The notes below the pieces were generated by a model. The model had not been told where the DNA came from. It saw only the letters and a program-made list of their open reading frames with translations, and did not search any database. Of a stretch of 63,823 nucleotides of DNA, positions 34,133 through 47,958 are shown piece by piece (position 1 is the stretch's first letter; every line of letters starts with the position of its first letter). A program made the translations under genes and the position numbers. The DNA is taken from positions 65,156 to 128,978 of the forward strand of contig JBNGIS010020676.1 of assembly GCA_049999725.1 (NCBI GenBank), written 5' to 3'. The stretch comes from Haplomitrium mnioides (lineage: Eukaryota > Marchantiophyta > Haplomitriopsida > Calobryales).

Positions 34133-37100
34133 GTATAATGGCAATGGTACAATACCTAAATTTGTTTTGATGCTACTAGTCTTACTACATATGAATTTAT
34201 TGTTGCTACATATGAAATGGAAGCTAGTGTTTGTATGATGGCGTTGTTAGAATACCTAAATTTGTTGTCAATGCTAGTAGTCTCACTATATATCAAATAA
34301 GTCTTTCTACAAATTAAATGAAAGCTAGTTTTTGTATGATAGCATTGTCACAATAGCTGAATTTGTTGTCAATGCTACTAGTCTTGCTACATATGAAATT
34401 TTTCCTACTACATATAAAATTAGTCTTACTACATATGAAGTTGGTGCTCTACATATGAAATGGAAGAAAGTGTTTGTATGATGGCATTGTCACAACAGCT
34501 GAATTTTTTTTTTACGGTACTAGTCTTACTACCTATGAAGTGAAAGTTAGTGTTTGCATCATGGCATTGTTACAATACCTTAATTTGTTGTTGATGCAAC
34601 TAGTCTCACTACATATGAATTTAGTGTTGCTACATATGAAATGGAAGCTAGTGTTTGTATGATGGCGTTGTCAGAATACCTATATTTGTTGTCGATGCTA
34701 CTAGTCTCACTACATATCAAATAAGTCTTTCTACAAATTAATTGAAAGCTAGTGTTTGTATGATAGCATTGTCACAATAGCTGAATTTGTTGTCCATGCT
34801 ACTAGTCTTGCTACATATGAAATTTGTCCTGCTATATATAAAATTAGTCTTACTACATATGAAGCTGGTCCTCTATATATGAAATAGAAGATAGTGTTTG
34901 TACGATGGCATTGTCATAATAGCTTAATTTATTATCGATGCTACTAATCTTACTACATGTAAAATAAGTGTTTCTACATATGAGATGGAAGCTAGTGTTT
35001 GTATAATGGCATTGTCACCATAGCTGAAATTGTTGTCGATGCTACTAGTCTTACTACATATGAAATTAGTTCTACTATATATGAAATTAATCAAACTACA
35101 TATGAAATTGGTCTTTCTACGCATGAAATGGAAGGTAGTGTTTGTTTGATGGCATTGTTGTAGTAGCTGAATTTTTTGTCGCTGCTACTAGTCTTACTAT
35201 ATAGGGAATGGAAGTTAGGGTTTGTTGTATGGTATGTTAGAGTAGTTGAATTTGTTCTCGATGCTACTTGTCTCACTACATTTGAAATGGAAAATTGTTG
35301 TTGTCTAATGGCATTTTCACAATGGCTGAATATCATTGACGATGCTACTTATCTTTGTTCATATGAAATTATTCTTGCTACATGTAAATGGAGGTAAGTG
35401 TTTGTATGATAAAATTGTCACAATAGCTGAGTTTGTTGTCGATGCTACTAGTTTTACTTCTTTTGAAGTTAGTCTTACTACATATGAAATTAGTCTTCTT
35501 AGATATAAAATTAGTGTTACTTTATATGAAGTTAGTCTTTCTACATATCCAATGGAAGCTAGTGTTTGTATGATGGCATTGTCACAATAGCTGAATTTTT
35601 TGTCAATGCTACTAGTATTACTACATATGAAATGGCAGTTAGTGTTTGTATGATGGCATAGTCACAATTGCGGAATTTGTTGTCGATGCTACTAGTCTCA
35701 TTTCATATGAAATTTATCTTACTACATATGAAATTAAAGTTAGTGTTTGTATGATGGCATTGTCACAATAGCTGAATCTTTTGTGGATGCTACTAGTCTT
35801 ACTATATATGAAATGGAAGTTAGACTTTGTATGATAGCATTATCACAATAGCTAAATTTGTTGTGGATGCTACTTGTCTTACCACATATGAAATTAGTCT
35901 TTCTACATATGAAATTGAAGCTTGTGTTGGCATGATGGCATTGTCATTATAGCTGAATTAGTTGGCAATGCTACTGGTCGTGTAGGATATGAAACTAGTC
36001 TCACTACAAATCAATTTGGTTTATCTACATTTGAAATTGAAGCTATTATTTGATGGTTTTATCACAATAGATCAAATTGTTCTTGATGCTACTAGTCTTA
36101 CTACATGTGAATTTAGTCTTTTTACATATGAAATGGAAGCTAGTGCTTATATGATGGCATTGTCACAATAGCTGAATTTGTTCTCAATGCTACTAGTCTT
36201 ACCACACATGAAATGGAAGTTTGTAATTGTGTGATTGCATTGTGATAACAGCTGATCTTGTTGTCGATGGTTCTAGTCTTTCTACACATGAAATATGTCT
36301 TGCTACATATAAATGGAAACTAGTGTTTGTATGATAGCATTGTCACAATAGCTGCATTTGTTGTCAATGCTACTAGCATTACTACACATGAAATGGAAGT
36401 TAGTGTTTGTATGATGGCATAGTCACAATTGCTGAATTTGTTGTCGATGCTACTAGTCTCATTTCATAAGAAATTTGTCTTACTACATATGAAATTAAAA
36501 TTAGTATTTGTATGATGGCATTGTCTTAATAGCTGAATTTTTGTGGATGCTACAAGTCTTACTACATATGAAATGGAAGTTAGACTTTGTATGATGGCAT
36601 TGTTACAATAGTTGAATATGTTGTCGATGCTACTTGTCTTAACACATATAAAATTAGTCTTTCTACATAAGAAATTCAAGCTAGTATTTGCATGATGGCA
36701 TTGTCATTATAGCTGAATTTGTTGGTGATGCTAGTGGTTGTATAGCATATGAAACTAGTCTCACTATATATCAAATTGGGTTTTCTACATTTGAAATCGA
36801 AGCTATTCTTTGTATTATGGTATTGTCACAATAGCTCAAATTGTTCTTGATGGTACTATTCTTACTACATGTGAATTTAGTCTTTTTTCATATGAAATGG
36901 AAGTTAATGCTTTCATGATGGCATTGTCACAATAGCTAAATTTGATCTCAATGCTACTAGTCTTACTACATATGAAATGGAAGTTTTAAATTGTGTGATT
37001 GCATTGTGATAATAACTGATCTTGTTGTTGATGGTTTTAGTCTTTTTATACATGAAATATATCTTGCTACATATAAATGGAACCTAGTGTTTGCATGATG

Positions 37101-38988
37101 GCATTGTCACAATAGCTGAATTTGTTGTCAATTCTACTAGTATTACTACACATGAAATGGAAGTTAGTGTTTGCATGATGGCATAGTCACAATTGCAGAA
37201 TTCGTTGTCGTTGCTACTAGTCTCATTTCATATGAAATTTGTCTTACTACATATGAAATTAAAGTTTTAGTATTTGTATGATGGCATTGTCACAATAGGT
37301 GAGTTTTTTGTGGATGCTACAAGTCTTACTACATATGAAATGGAAGTTAGACTTTTTTTGATGGCATTGTCACAATAGCTGAATTTGTTGTCGATGCTAC
37401 TTGTCTTACCACATATAAAATTAGTCTTTCTACATATGAAATTGAAGCTAGTATTTGTACAATAGCATTGCTATTATAGCTGAATTTGTTGGCAATGCGA
37501 CTGGTTGTGTAGCATATGAAACTAGTCTCACTACATATCAAATTGGTTTTTGTACATTTGAAATCAAAGCTATTCTTTGTATGATGGTATTGTCACAATA
37601 GCTCAAATTGTTCTTGATGCTACTAGTCTTACTACACGTGAATTTAGTCTTTTTACATATGAAATGGAAGTTAGTGCTTGTATGATGGCATTGTCACAAT
37701 AGCTGAATTTGTTCTCAATGCTACTAGTCGTACTACATATGAAATGGAAGTTTGTAATTGTGTGATTGCATTGTGATAATAGCTGATCTTGTTGTTGATG
37801 GTTATAGTCTTTCTACATATAAAATATGTCTTGCTACATATAAATGGAACCTAGTGTTTGTATGATGGCATTGTCACAATAGATGAATTTGTTGTCGATG
37901 CTACTAGTATTACTTCACATGAAATAAGTCTTTCTATATTCAAAATGGAAGCTAGTGTTTGCATGATGGCATTGTCACAATAGTTGAATTTGTTGTCGAT
38001 GCTACTAGTCTTACTAAATATGAAATGGAAGTTAGTGTTTGTATGATGGCATTGTCACAATAGTTGAATTTGTTGTCGATGCTACTAGTCTTACTTTATA
38101 TGAAATTGTTCTTACTACATATAAAATAGAAGTTAGTGTTTGTATTATGGCATTGTCAGAATAGCTGAATTTGTTGTCGATGCTATTGGTCTTACTACAT
38201 ATGAAATTAGTCTTACTAAGTATGAAATGGAGGTTAGTGTTTGTTTGATGGCATTGTCATATCAATTGAATTTGTTGTCGATGCTACTAGTCTTACTACA
38301 TATGAAATGGAAGCTGGTGTTTCTATGATGGCATTGTCACAATAGTTGAATTTATTGTCGATGCTACTAGTATTACTAAATATGAAATTAGTCTTACTAC
38401 ATATGAAATTTGGTCTTTCTACATATGAATTGGAAGGTAATGTTTGTTTGATGGCATTGTTGTAGTAGCTGAATTTTTCTCGATGCATCTAGTCCTACTA
38501 CATATGAAATCAGTCTTGCTAAATATGAAATAGAAGTTAGTGTTTGTATGATGGCATTGTCACAATAGCTGAATTTGTTTTTGATGCTACTAGTCATACT
38601 ACATATGAAGTGGAAGTTAGTGTTTGTATGATGGCATTGCTACAATATTTTAATTTGTTATTAATGCTACTAGTCTTACTACATATGAATTGGAAGCTAG
38701 TGTTTGTATGATGGCATTGTTGCAATAGTTGAATTTGTTGTCGATGCTACTAGTCTTACTTTATATAAAATTATTCTTACTACATATGAAAAAGAAGTTA
38801 GTAATTGTATGATGGCATTTTCAGAATAGCTAAGTTTGCTGTGGATGCTATTGGTTTTACTACATATAAAATTAGTCTTACTAAGTATGAAATGGAAGTT
38901 AGTGTTTGTTTGATAGCATTGTCACATCAATTAAATTTGTTGTTGATGCTACTAATCTTGCTACATATGAAATGGAAGCTAGTGTTTC
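34133..38988 (+). repeat. satellite block 2
   Basis: The same 80-bp plus 21-bp structure as block 1; it begins at monomer base 17 (GTATAATGGC), directly after element G. Subunit number varies and the Val/Ile/Leu-rich open frames are products of the repeat. The final copy ends with GTTTC (38,984-38,988), the left target duplication of LTR B. Confidence 0.95.
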
Positions 38989-41900
38989 TGTCGCCTCCCT
39001 GTTCCAAGTCTTTTCCTTTTCAGATCCTACTTTGAGTGCAGGGGAGGACAGGTTGTGGGCTTTCAGGTTCTTTTCTGAGATGGCCCCTTGCCAATTACCA
39101 CTTTCAGGCTGTAAGGATTCTTCTTTTCCTTTCCAGAATTTAACACACCACTCTCTCTCACTTCTGGTTGCACTCAAGTCAATTACTCAAACATTCTCAA
39201 GTCCACATCCATAACCCTCAACTATGCTTTGTGTAATTCTTCCGCTTTATTCAGAGGACCCAATGTTTTTGGCCCTGCCACCTTCTTTGTGCTTGGGGCA
39301 AAATGGGTGTTGTGACCTACACCGATGTTCAACACAACAGGTCTGGAGTCCCCCTTTCAGGGTTGTAATAGGATTGACACAACTGTTTCCTAATTATCCT
39401 AAGTATGAACTTATTCCTAAGCTCTACTTACAGGACCAAGAATAGAGGGCATTCACCCCCATGATCACTTGGTTGTGTCTAAGGGTTTGACTCCCCCTCC
39501 AGAGTGGTCCCATGGTCTGCTCAGCTGGTCTGGCTGTCTCTTAATCTAATGAACCTACAGAACTTCAATGCAGAATACAAAGCTAACTACACATATATGG
39601 ACAAACGATTTATACAATATATGCAAGAGAAAACAGAGTCCTTGAAGGCCCTCTGGATTTCCACCAACTGGTTCCTCCCTTCTAAGTCCTTACTGCCTTA
39701 CAACTTGCAGCCCAACAACCACCCACGCACCCCTCTCTCTAGATAGTTTTTTAACTTCCCTCACGAGAAGCCCTGCTTTTACTTCCTCGGGCTGGGAAGA
39801 GAGTTTCTTTGACTTCCACCTCTGGAAGACAGCTTTCCCAGCTGCAGGTAGCTCACTCCACCTTCGAGCCTTGATGGATCATCCCACGCACTACGCAGGC
39901 ACTAACGCAGCCCCCTTCTCTCAGCTCCACTTGAAGAATCACACCAGAGTGTACTCCGAACACTTTGGGTTGATGCACTTGAACAAGGAAATGCCAAGAC
40001 AACTCCAAGCTCCTCACTTGGCAGCCTCTCTTTAGTTCTCGGTAGGTCAAGATCCCTTCGAGCTATCGTATCGGTCCCCCTCCGCTCTGGTCCACCGGTA
40101 GAGACGAGTTCATCTGGATTGCTCGAGCATCCAGAGCTCCTCACTTTGCAATCCTCGGCGCCCCTCCAGTCCACCTCCGAATCCCTCTGGCCTCTTGGAG
40201 CTAGTACCTCCGCTTCACGTAGCTCCTCACTAAATCCTCACCCCTGCCTTACCATGCGCGATTCCCTTGTCTTGCTATCGCTGTCGCGCCCTGCAATTGC
40301 CCATGCATCAACCCCCAAGAATTCGAAGGCCATCGAGGCATACTCCCCCCGGGCGCTGATCCCGCGAGCCCGATCCGATGAATAGTCGTTATGCCCGTTG
40401 AGCTCGAAGTGGGAGAATGCGTCGCGTGGCTCCCTCGTTAGTTAATCCAGTTACCTTGGGAAAGGAAATCAAGCCACATGTCCCTTCAATTGATCGAGAA
40501 AGACAACTACAACGGTAATCTCACTAGGAGTCCAAGGAATCTTGCGAGAAGAGATTTCGCAGATTCCCGCGGAACCAAGTCCAAAGAGGTTCTTCGGAAC
40601 CGAGCTCCAAAGCGCCCCGCGGAACCTAGTCCATGAAATCTCCACAGATTCTCCACAGAGCCCACTTCGCTCTCCGCGTGCCATGTCATCCGCTGCACCA
40701 CTGTCCGACGCCGCCCCGCAAGGGGGTAGGCTGACTGTCGCGCTGACCCCTCCTTCTGCAGTTGACCCGCTTGTTGCCCGAGGTCCGATGAGCTCTTCTC
40801 CTACTGCCACATGTCCCGTGAGTTGCTTTGGGGTCCATGGAGTTGTCACATCCTCCGAAGGTCGCCGCCCCGCAAAGAGGTAGGCGGACCGTCGGCTGAC
40901 TTCCTTCCGAGGTTGACCCACAGAACCCTCTGCGTGCTTCCTAAGACGCCACGTCATCCCAAGGCCGCCGTCCGACGCCGCCCCGCAAAGGGGTAGGCGG
41001 ACCCTTATTCCGAAGTTGACAATCGGAAACCCTACCAAGCTTCTCAACGCGCCACGTTTTTGAAACCCTTTGCAGACTCCTTGCACTTGCCATGTCATCC
41101 GAAGAGCCGCTACGGACTTACTTTGCTTGCCGAATAAGAACTTGTGTTGATGTCACCGTTTTGTTGTACCTTCAAAGTAAGAACTATGCGCGCGCTCGAG
41201 GCTCTCTTTGTTAACATTTTTGAAAGCTTGATATAAGAACTGCAAGGCCTTTTCGGACCATTTGCCCCTTTCAAACTTTCGGACGTCGGCCGTACCCCAT
41301 CGAACTTTCTCCTATGGTCATGCCGAAGCTATGAAGAGTCACCTTTTTGACGCCGCTTGCTCCTCCGTCAGTCGCACTGGTGTTAGCTTGATTTTTCGGC
41401 CGCCCTCATCTTGCTCACAGATTCATCGATAGATCATCTTTTCGGCGTACCTCTTGTTTCTCCCAATCGGATCGGCGCCATATCGCCCTTCTAGCTCAGC
41501 CTTCTTCCCGTTGGACAGTTTGCGATGGATCACCATTTCGCAACTAATGTGCATCGTTGAACCAGATCGCCAACAAGTTGCCTTTTCGCCTTCACTCGCT
41601 CTTCTTCGGCCCGTTTGGTGATTTGTCCCCCTTTCGGCTCTCTTTTGTTTTTCCTCTTGTCGGATCCGCGCTAAGTCGCCCCCTTGGCTTCCCCGCTCCT
41701 CTTTCGCTCGGATCTCTTATGAATCATCCTTCCGGCACTCCCCCGTTTTCCTTCAACCAGACCCTCGATAAGTCGCTATTTCGGGCCTTATAACTTGCTC
41801 CGCGGTTGGATTCCTCGCGGATCCCTCTTAAGTGGCCTCCCCACGTCGTAAGACGAATCGGAACCCGATTAAGTGGGATCCCCACTTAGGGAGGCGTCTT

Positions 41901-42579
41901 TCTGCAGATTCTTGGGCTTCCTAGTGCCGCCACGTCATCCGTGGAATCCCACAAAGTGCTCCAGAGACGCCACGTTTCCGTGGAATCTCGCGAGGCCTTC
42001 CGAGGACTCCACATTTCCGCTAGGATTCACGTACTCGAAGAGAAGAGTTTGATCGGCCCTTGCAGAGCGCTCTCTTGCTTGTGGGATCAAGCGTCCCTCT
42101 TCCCTGGCCTTGCTCGCCTTCGTGACGATCTCACCTCCTCATTTTCATCCCTGATCCTTGCTTCCCGATTTGTGGCCGCTGCAAGACCTATCCACGATCT
42201 GACTTTCTTCGGAGTGCCTTCGGATTTAGTCGTTGTGGATCCGTTCCTCCTCCTCCTGTGATCGCTTCGCCATAGGTGGCCGCTCTCTTCCTTCCCCCTA
42301 GGCTTCAATTCCCGCATTCCTCTCTCACACACTGGCTCTCATTGGCCTGCTTTGAATTTTGAAATGGGGCCCCTGCTCTAGCTGGCGATCTCGATTCTCT
42401 CCTCATCTCTTCCGCCATGATCCTGTTTCCCTCCTAGGAATCATGCGCCCTGCTCTTACCAGCTGTTTGAGAGTAATCCACGATTCCTGAGAGGTCTTCA
42501 CACTTTCAAAGGGCCATTGTGCCAGTGATGCTTCTGATTTTGTGAATTCTACTTGAGTGCTTCAAACCACCGGCTGATA
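38989..42579 (-). mobile_element. solo LTR B (3.59 kb, minus orientation)
   Basis: Both sides carry GTTTC (38,984-38,988 and 42,580-42,584), a perfect 5-bp target duplication. On the minus strand the LTR begins TATCAGCCGG (from TGTCAGCC by one change) and ends ...GGCGACA. It contains the AACTATCTAG segment (near 39,740-39,755), U3-type repeats with CGCC(A/T)ACGT words (40,650-41,100) and the hairpin at 41,870-41,888. No gag or pol is present, so LTR-LTR recombination is the likely origin. The 209-aa open frame at 40,469-41,098 (minus) lies in these repeats and is not called a gene. Confidence 0.85.
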
Positions 42580-44161
42580 GTTTCTATGATGGCATTGTCA
42601 GACTAGCTGAAATTGTTGTCGATGCTACTAGTCTTACTATATATGAAGTTAGTCTATTTACATATGAAATTGGTCTTTCTTTGCATGAAATGGAAGGTAG
42701 TGTTTGTTTGATGGCATTGTTGTAGTAGTTGAATTTTTTGTCACTACTACTAGTCTTACTACATATATAGAATGTAAGTTATTGTTTGTTATATGGCATG
42801 TTAGAGTATATGAATTTGTTCTCAATGCTACTTGTCTCACTAGATTTGAAATGGAAGTTTGTCGTTGTCTGATGGCATTGTTACAATGGCTGAACATCGT
42901 TGACGATGCTACTTGTCTTTGAACATATGAATTTATTCTCACTACATGCAAATAGAGGTAAGTGTTTGTATGATGACATTGTCACAATAGCTGAGTTTGT
43001 TGTTGATGCTACTAGTCTTACTTCTTTTGAAGTTAGTCTTACTACATATGAAATTAGTCTTCTTACATATGAAATTAGTGTTACTTTACATGAAGTTGTT
43101 CTATATATCCAATGGAAGCTAGTGTTTGTATGATAGCATTGTCACAATAGCTGAATTTGTTGTCAATGCTTCTAGTATTGCTACATATGAAATGGAAGTT
43201 AGTGTTTGTATGATGGCATTGCACAATTGCTGAATTTTTTGTCGATGCTACAAGTCCAACTTACTATATGTGAAATGAAAGTTAGTGTTTGTATGATGAC
43301 ATTGTCACAATAGCTGAGTTTGTTGTCAATACTACCAATCTTACTACACATCGAATAAAATTTAAACTTTGTATGATGGCATTGTCACAATAGTTGAATT
43401 TTTTGTCGATGCTTCTAGTCTTACTACATGTGAAATTAGTCTTTCTTCATATGAAATTGAAGCTAGTATTTGTATGATGGCATTGTCATTATAGCTGAAT
43501 TTGTTGGCGATGCTACTGGTTGTGTAGCATATGAAACTAGTCTCACTACATATCAAATTTTTTTTTCTACATTTGTAATTGAAGCTTTTCTTTGTATGAT
43601 GGCATTGTCACAATAGCTCAAATTGTTCTTGATGCTACTAGTCTTACTACATGTGAATTTAGTCTTTTTACATATGAAATGAAAGCTAGTGCTTGTATGA
43701 CGCCATTGTCACAATAGCTGCATTTGATCTCAATGCTACTAGTCTTGCTACATATGAAATGGAAGTTTGTGTTTGTGTGATGGCATTGTGACAATAGCTG
43801 ATTTTGTTGTCGATGGTACTAGTCTTTCTACACATGAAATATGTCTTGCTACATATAAATAGAACCTAGTGTTTTTATGATGGCATTGTCACAATAGCTG
43901 AATTTGTTGTCGATGCAGCACGTATTACTTCATATGAAATAAGTCTTTTTATATTCAAAATGGAAGCTGGTGTTTGTATGATGGCATTGTCACAATAGCT
44001 GAATTTGATGTCAATGCTACTAGTCTTACTACATATGAAATGGAAGTTAGTGTTTGTATGATGGCATTGTCACAATAGCTGAGTTTGTTGTCGATGCTAC
44101 TAGTCTTACTTTATATGAAATTATTCTTACTACATATGAAATAGAAGTTAGTGCTTGTATG
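42580..44161 (+). repeat. satellite block 3
   Basis: It continues block 2 exactly across LTR B: the flanking sequences, joined without B, match a variant type found at 48,809-48,960 and 52,740-52,900. It ends with GTATG (44,157-44,161), the left target duplication of LTR C. Confidence 0.95.
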
Positions 44162-45699
44162 TGTCAGCTAGTAGTTTGGAGCACTAAAGCTAAATTCACG
44201 AAATCAAAAGCACCACTGGCCATATTGTTCCCTTTGCGAGTGTGAAGGCTCTCAAGAACAGCTGATAAGAGCAGGGTGCATGAGTCCTGGGAGGGAAACA
44301 TGATCATGGCGGAGGGGAGGAGGAAGGAGAGCAGTGATCACCAGCCAGGGGAGGGGCCCCATTCTCAATTTCAAAGCAGGCCAGCGGGAATCCGTGGGCC
44401 TAAGGAGAATGCGGGGATGGGAGCTGGGGAGAAGGAATAGAGCAGCCGCCCATGGCGAGGCGATCGCAGGAGGAAGAATAAGGGATCAACAACAAGGAAG
44501 CCCGAAGGCACTCCGAAGAAAGGCAGATCGCGGGTGTCCTGCAGCGGTTACAAATCGGGAAACAAGCATCATGAGCTGTAAGGAGGAGGGGAGATCTTCA
44601 CGAAGGCGAGCAAGGCTAGAGAAGGGGGACACCTTGATCTCGTAAGCAAGAGCGAACCCTACAGAGGCCGATCAAACGCTCCATCCGAGTCGGTAAGTCC
44701 TGACGGAAGAGTGGAGTCCCTGAAGGGTCCCGCGAGATTCCACGGAAACTTGGCATCTCTAGAACCCTTCGCGGGATTCCACGGACAACGTGGACGCACC
44801 AGGAGGCCCGCGAGTTTGCGGAAAGGCGCCTCCCTAAGTGGAGAGCCCACTTAGCGGGGTTCCGATCCGTCTTATGACGTGGGACACCCCGGTTAAAAGG
44901 GATCCGCGAGCGGTCAAACAGGGGAGCTAGGAGGAGTGCCCGAAACAATGACTTATCGCGGGCCTGGCCGAAGGAAATCGGGAGAGTGCCGGAAGGGCGA
45001 CATATCAAAAATCCGAGAGGAGGAGGAGCGCGGAAGCCGAAGGAGGGACCTAGCACAGATTTGCCAAAGAGGAAACACAGAGGAGAGCTGAAAGGGGGAC
45101 TGATCATTGATATGTCTGAATCAGAGCGAGTGAAGGCGAAAAGGCGACTTGTCGGCGAACCAGTTTGAACGGCGCGCATTAGTGGTGAAGCGGTAACCCA
45201 GCGCAAACCGTCCAACGGGAAGAAGGCTGAGCCTGAAGGGCGATATGGCGCCTATCCGGTGGGGGGAAACGAAGGGGACGGCGAAAGCACGATATGTCGA
45301 CAAGCAAGATGAGAGCGGCCGAAAAACGAAGCTAATGCCAGTGCGACCGACGGAGGAGCTACCAGCGCCGAAAGGGTGGCACTTTGCCGCTTCGGCATCC
45401 AGAAAGGTAAAAGTTTGACGGGGTGCGGCAGAAAGTTCAAAAGGGGCGAACGGTTTGAAAGGGCCTAGTAGTTCTTATAACGAGCTTTTGGATGTGTTGA
45501 CGAAGCTAGCCTCAAGCGCGCGAGTAGTTCTTACTTCGGAGGTACATCGAAACAACAACATCGACACTGTTCTTATTCGGCGAGCAGAGGAAGTCCGCGG
45601 CGGTTCTACGGATGACGTGGCGAGCGCAGGGAGTCCATGGGAGGCTTCGGAAACGTGGCACGCTGAGGAGCCGAGAGGTGTTTCCGAAGGTCAACTTCG

Positions 45700-46060
45700 G
45701 AAGAAGGGTCCTCGCGACGGTCCGCCTACCCCTCTACGGGGCGGCGTCGGATGGCGCCCTTCGAATGACATGGCGTCTTGGGAAGCACGCAAGGGTTCCA
45801 TGGGTCAACATTGGAAGGAGGTCAGCGCGATGGTCCGCCTACCTCCTTGCAGGGCGACGTCGGACGGCGGCCTTCGGAGGACATGGCAACTCTAGGGACC
45901 TCGAGGCAATTCACGGGACACTCGGCGTTGGGAGAGGAGTTCACTTGACCTCAGGCAACTCGCTTGTCAACTTCAGAGGAAGAGTTCAGCGCGACGGTCA
46001 GCCTACCTCCTTGCAGGGCGGCGTCGGACGGCGGTGCAATGGACGACGTGGCGGGAGGAG
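45700..46060 (+). repeat. U3 repeats with hairpin and ACGTGG words in LTR C
   Basis: Three diverged copies start near 45,720, 45,833 and 45,996. Each has a (C/A)(C/A)GCCTACC, CC(T/C)TNGCNGGG, CGNCGTCGGA block able to fold through CCCC...GGGG. The blocks are followed by, or interspersed with, GACGTGGC-like words, the core of plant G-box/ABRE elements bound by bZIP factors. LTR D has three such copies (near 55,708, 55,824 and 55,988), B three, E two and A one. Confidence 0.65.
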
Positions 46061-47338
46061 AAAGAAGAAGCGTCTACGGGGGGATCTAAAGAGATTCCTT
46101 GGAGTTGGTTCCGTGGGGCACTGCGGAACTCGGTTTCGAAGCGCCTCCTCGGACTTGCTCTTGCGGGAATCTACAGAATCTCTTCCCGCAAGATTCCTCA
46201 GAGTTGTTACCGTTGTCCTTGGCTTTTCCTCAACCAACTGTTGGACACGCGACTCGCGCTACTTGTCCGTTGCAACGGGATTAATTGACAAGCACCATGC
46301 GTCGTCACTTCCCAGCTCCAGGGAGCTAACGGGATTAACGACCTTTCGTGGGATCTGGCGTCAAAGGGCCGCGCGCGAGGGGAGTATACATCTTTTCTCA
46401 TCGAATTCTTCCAGGTTGATGCATAGGCAATCTCAAGACACGAGGCAACTGCATGCGAAGGGGAATCGCAACGAAGGGGGGCTGGGGTTTGAATTCACTG
46501 ACAAGACAACGTGAAGCAGGGGTACTTGCTCAAGGGGAACCGGGGGATTTAGAGGAGGGTTGGGGGGAGACCCAGGTGACCTCATCCTTGCAGGTGGACC
46601 AGGGCGGAGGGTTACTGATACGGGGTCTCGATTGTATTCTAGTCAGCTAAAACTTCGGGAGAGGCCACCATGGGAGGACTTGGGGTCGTCTCTGCATTCT
46701 CTGTGTAGAAGCATCACGACTTGAGGACAAGGAAACTGCAACGATGGGCGGCTGGAGTGGGAATTCAGTGAGGAACTACGTGAAGCAGGGGTACTAGCTT
46801 TAGGGGGCCAGGGGGATTTAGAGGAGGACTGGGGGAGACCCAGGTGACCTCATCAATGCCGGTAGACCAGAGCGGAGGGTTACTGATACGTAGATTCGAA
46901 GGGATTCCGGCCAGTTATGACTTCGAAAGAGGCCGCCAAGTGAGGAGCTTGGGGTTGTCTCTGCTGTTCCTTGTGTGTGAGCATCAGCCCAGAGTGTTCT
47001 AAAGACACTCTGGTGTGTTATTCTTCAAGTAGAGCTAAGAGGGGGGCTGTGCTAGTGCTGGTGCACTGCATAGAAAGACCCGTCGAGGCTCGAGGGTGGA
47101 GTGGGCTACCTGCAACTGGTAAAGCTGTCTTCCAGAGGTGGAAGTAAAAGAAACTCTCTTCCTAGCCTGAGGAAGTAAAAGCAAGGCTTCTCGCAAGGGA
47201 AGTTAAAAAACTATCTGAAGTGGAAGGTGTGTGGGTTGTTGGGCTGCAGTTGTAAGGCAGTGGGATTCACAATGGAAGTATATATCAGTTAGAATTCCAG
47301 AGGGCCTTCAAGGACTCTGTTTTCTCTTGCATATATTG

Positions 47339-47345
47339 TATATAA
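47339..47345 (+). promoter_or_regulatory. candidate TATA box of LTR C
   Basis: TATATAA in TTGTATATAAGTGTT. The same segment occurs in LTR E (minus, near 57,403) and LTR B (minus, near 39,610, TATAAA). It lies about 615 bases before the LTR end, which would give a long U3 and a short R/U5. No transcript evidence. Confidence 0.35.
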
Positions 47346-47958
47346 GTGTTGTTCATATATGTTTAGTTAAATTGCCTTTCTGCATGTATGTCCTCTTGAG
47401 TTGTTAGATTAGTGGACCTCGGTTCAACTGAACAGACCTTAGGAACACACTTGAAGGGGGAGTCCAATCCCTTGACACAAGTCTGGTATCCTGGGGGTGA
47501 ATGATCTCTGTTCCTTGTCCTGTTTGCATAGTTAGGAATTAGTGCATGTAGGGTAGTTAGGATAATCTAGTTCAGTTCTGTGACAACCTTGAGAGGGGGA
47601 GTCCAGCCTTTTGTAGTGTTCAGCTGTGCAGGTCACCAACACCATTCTGCCCAAGCACAAATAAGGTGGCAGGGCCTAAGTCATTGGGTCCTAAGAATAA
47701 AGAGGAAGAATCACACAAATCACAGTTGGGTTTAATGGATGTGGACATGTGTATGGTTGAATGTCTGACTTGAGTGTGAGAAGAAGAAGAGTGAGAGAAG
47801 CATACCAGGCCTGTAAGGAGAGGAAGAGTCTTTAAGGTCTGAAAGTGGTAACTGGCAAGGGGCCATCTCAGAAAAGAACCCGAAAGCCCGTAAAACATGT
47901 CCTCCCCTGCCTCGAAACAGGGCCTGAAAAGGTTAAGGCCTGAAACAAGGGAGGGACA

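Larger units (their letters stand above)
44162..47958 (+). mobile_element. solo LTR C (3.80 kb)
   Basis: GTATG on both sides (44,157-44,161 and 47,959-47,963). It begins TGTCAGCTAG and ends GGGAGGGACA. Modules in order: hairpin (44,835-44,853), CCGAAA/GGCGA-type short repeats, GTTCTTATAACGAGCTTT (45,470), GC-rich U3 repeats (45,600-46,060), the conserved GTTAAAAAACTATCT segment (about 47,200) and a TATA box (47,339-47,345). There is no coding internal region. CpG is much more frequent here than in the AT-rich neighbours. Confidence 0.9.

Noticed and set aside
40469-41098. 209-aa open frame on the minus strand as a gene
   Set aside because: It lies within the U3 repeats of solo LTR B. The equivalent frames in C, D and E are broken or different, and no domain is visible.
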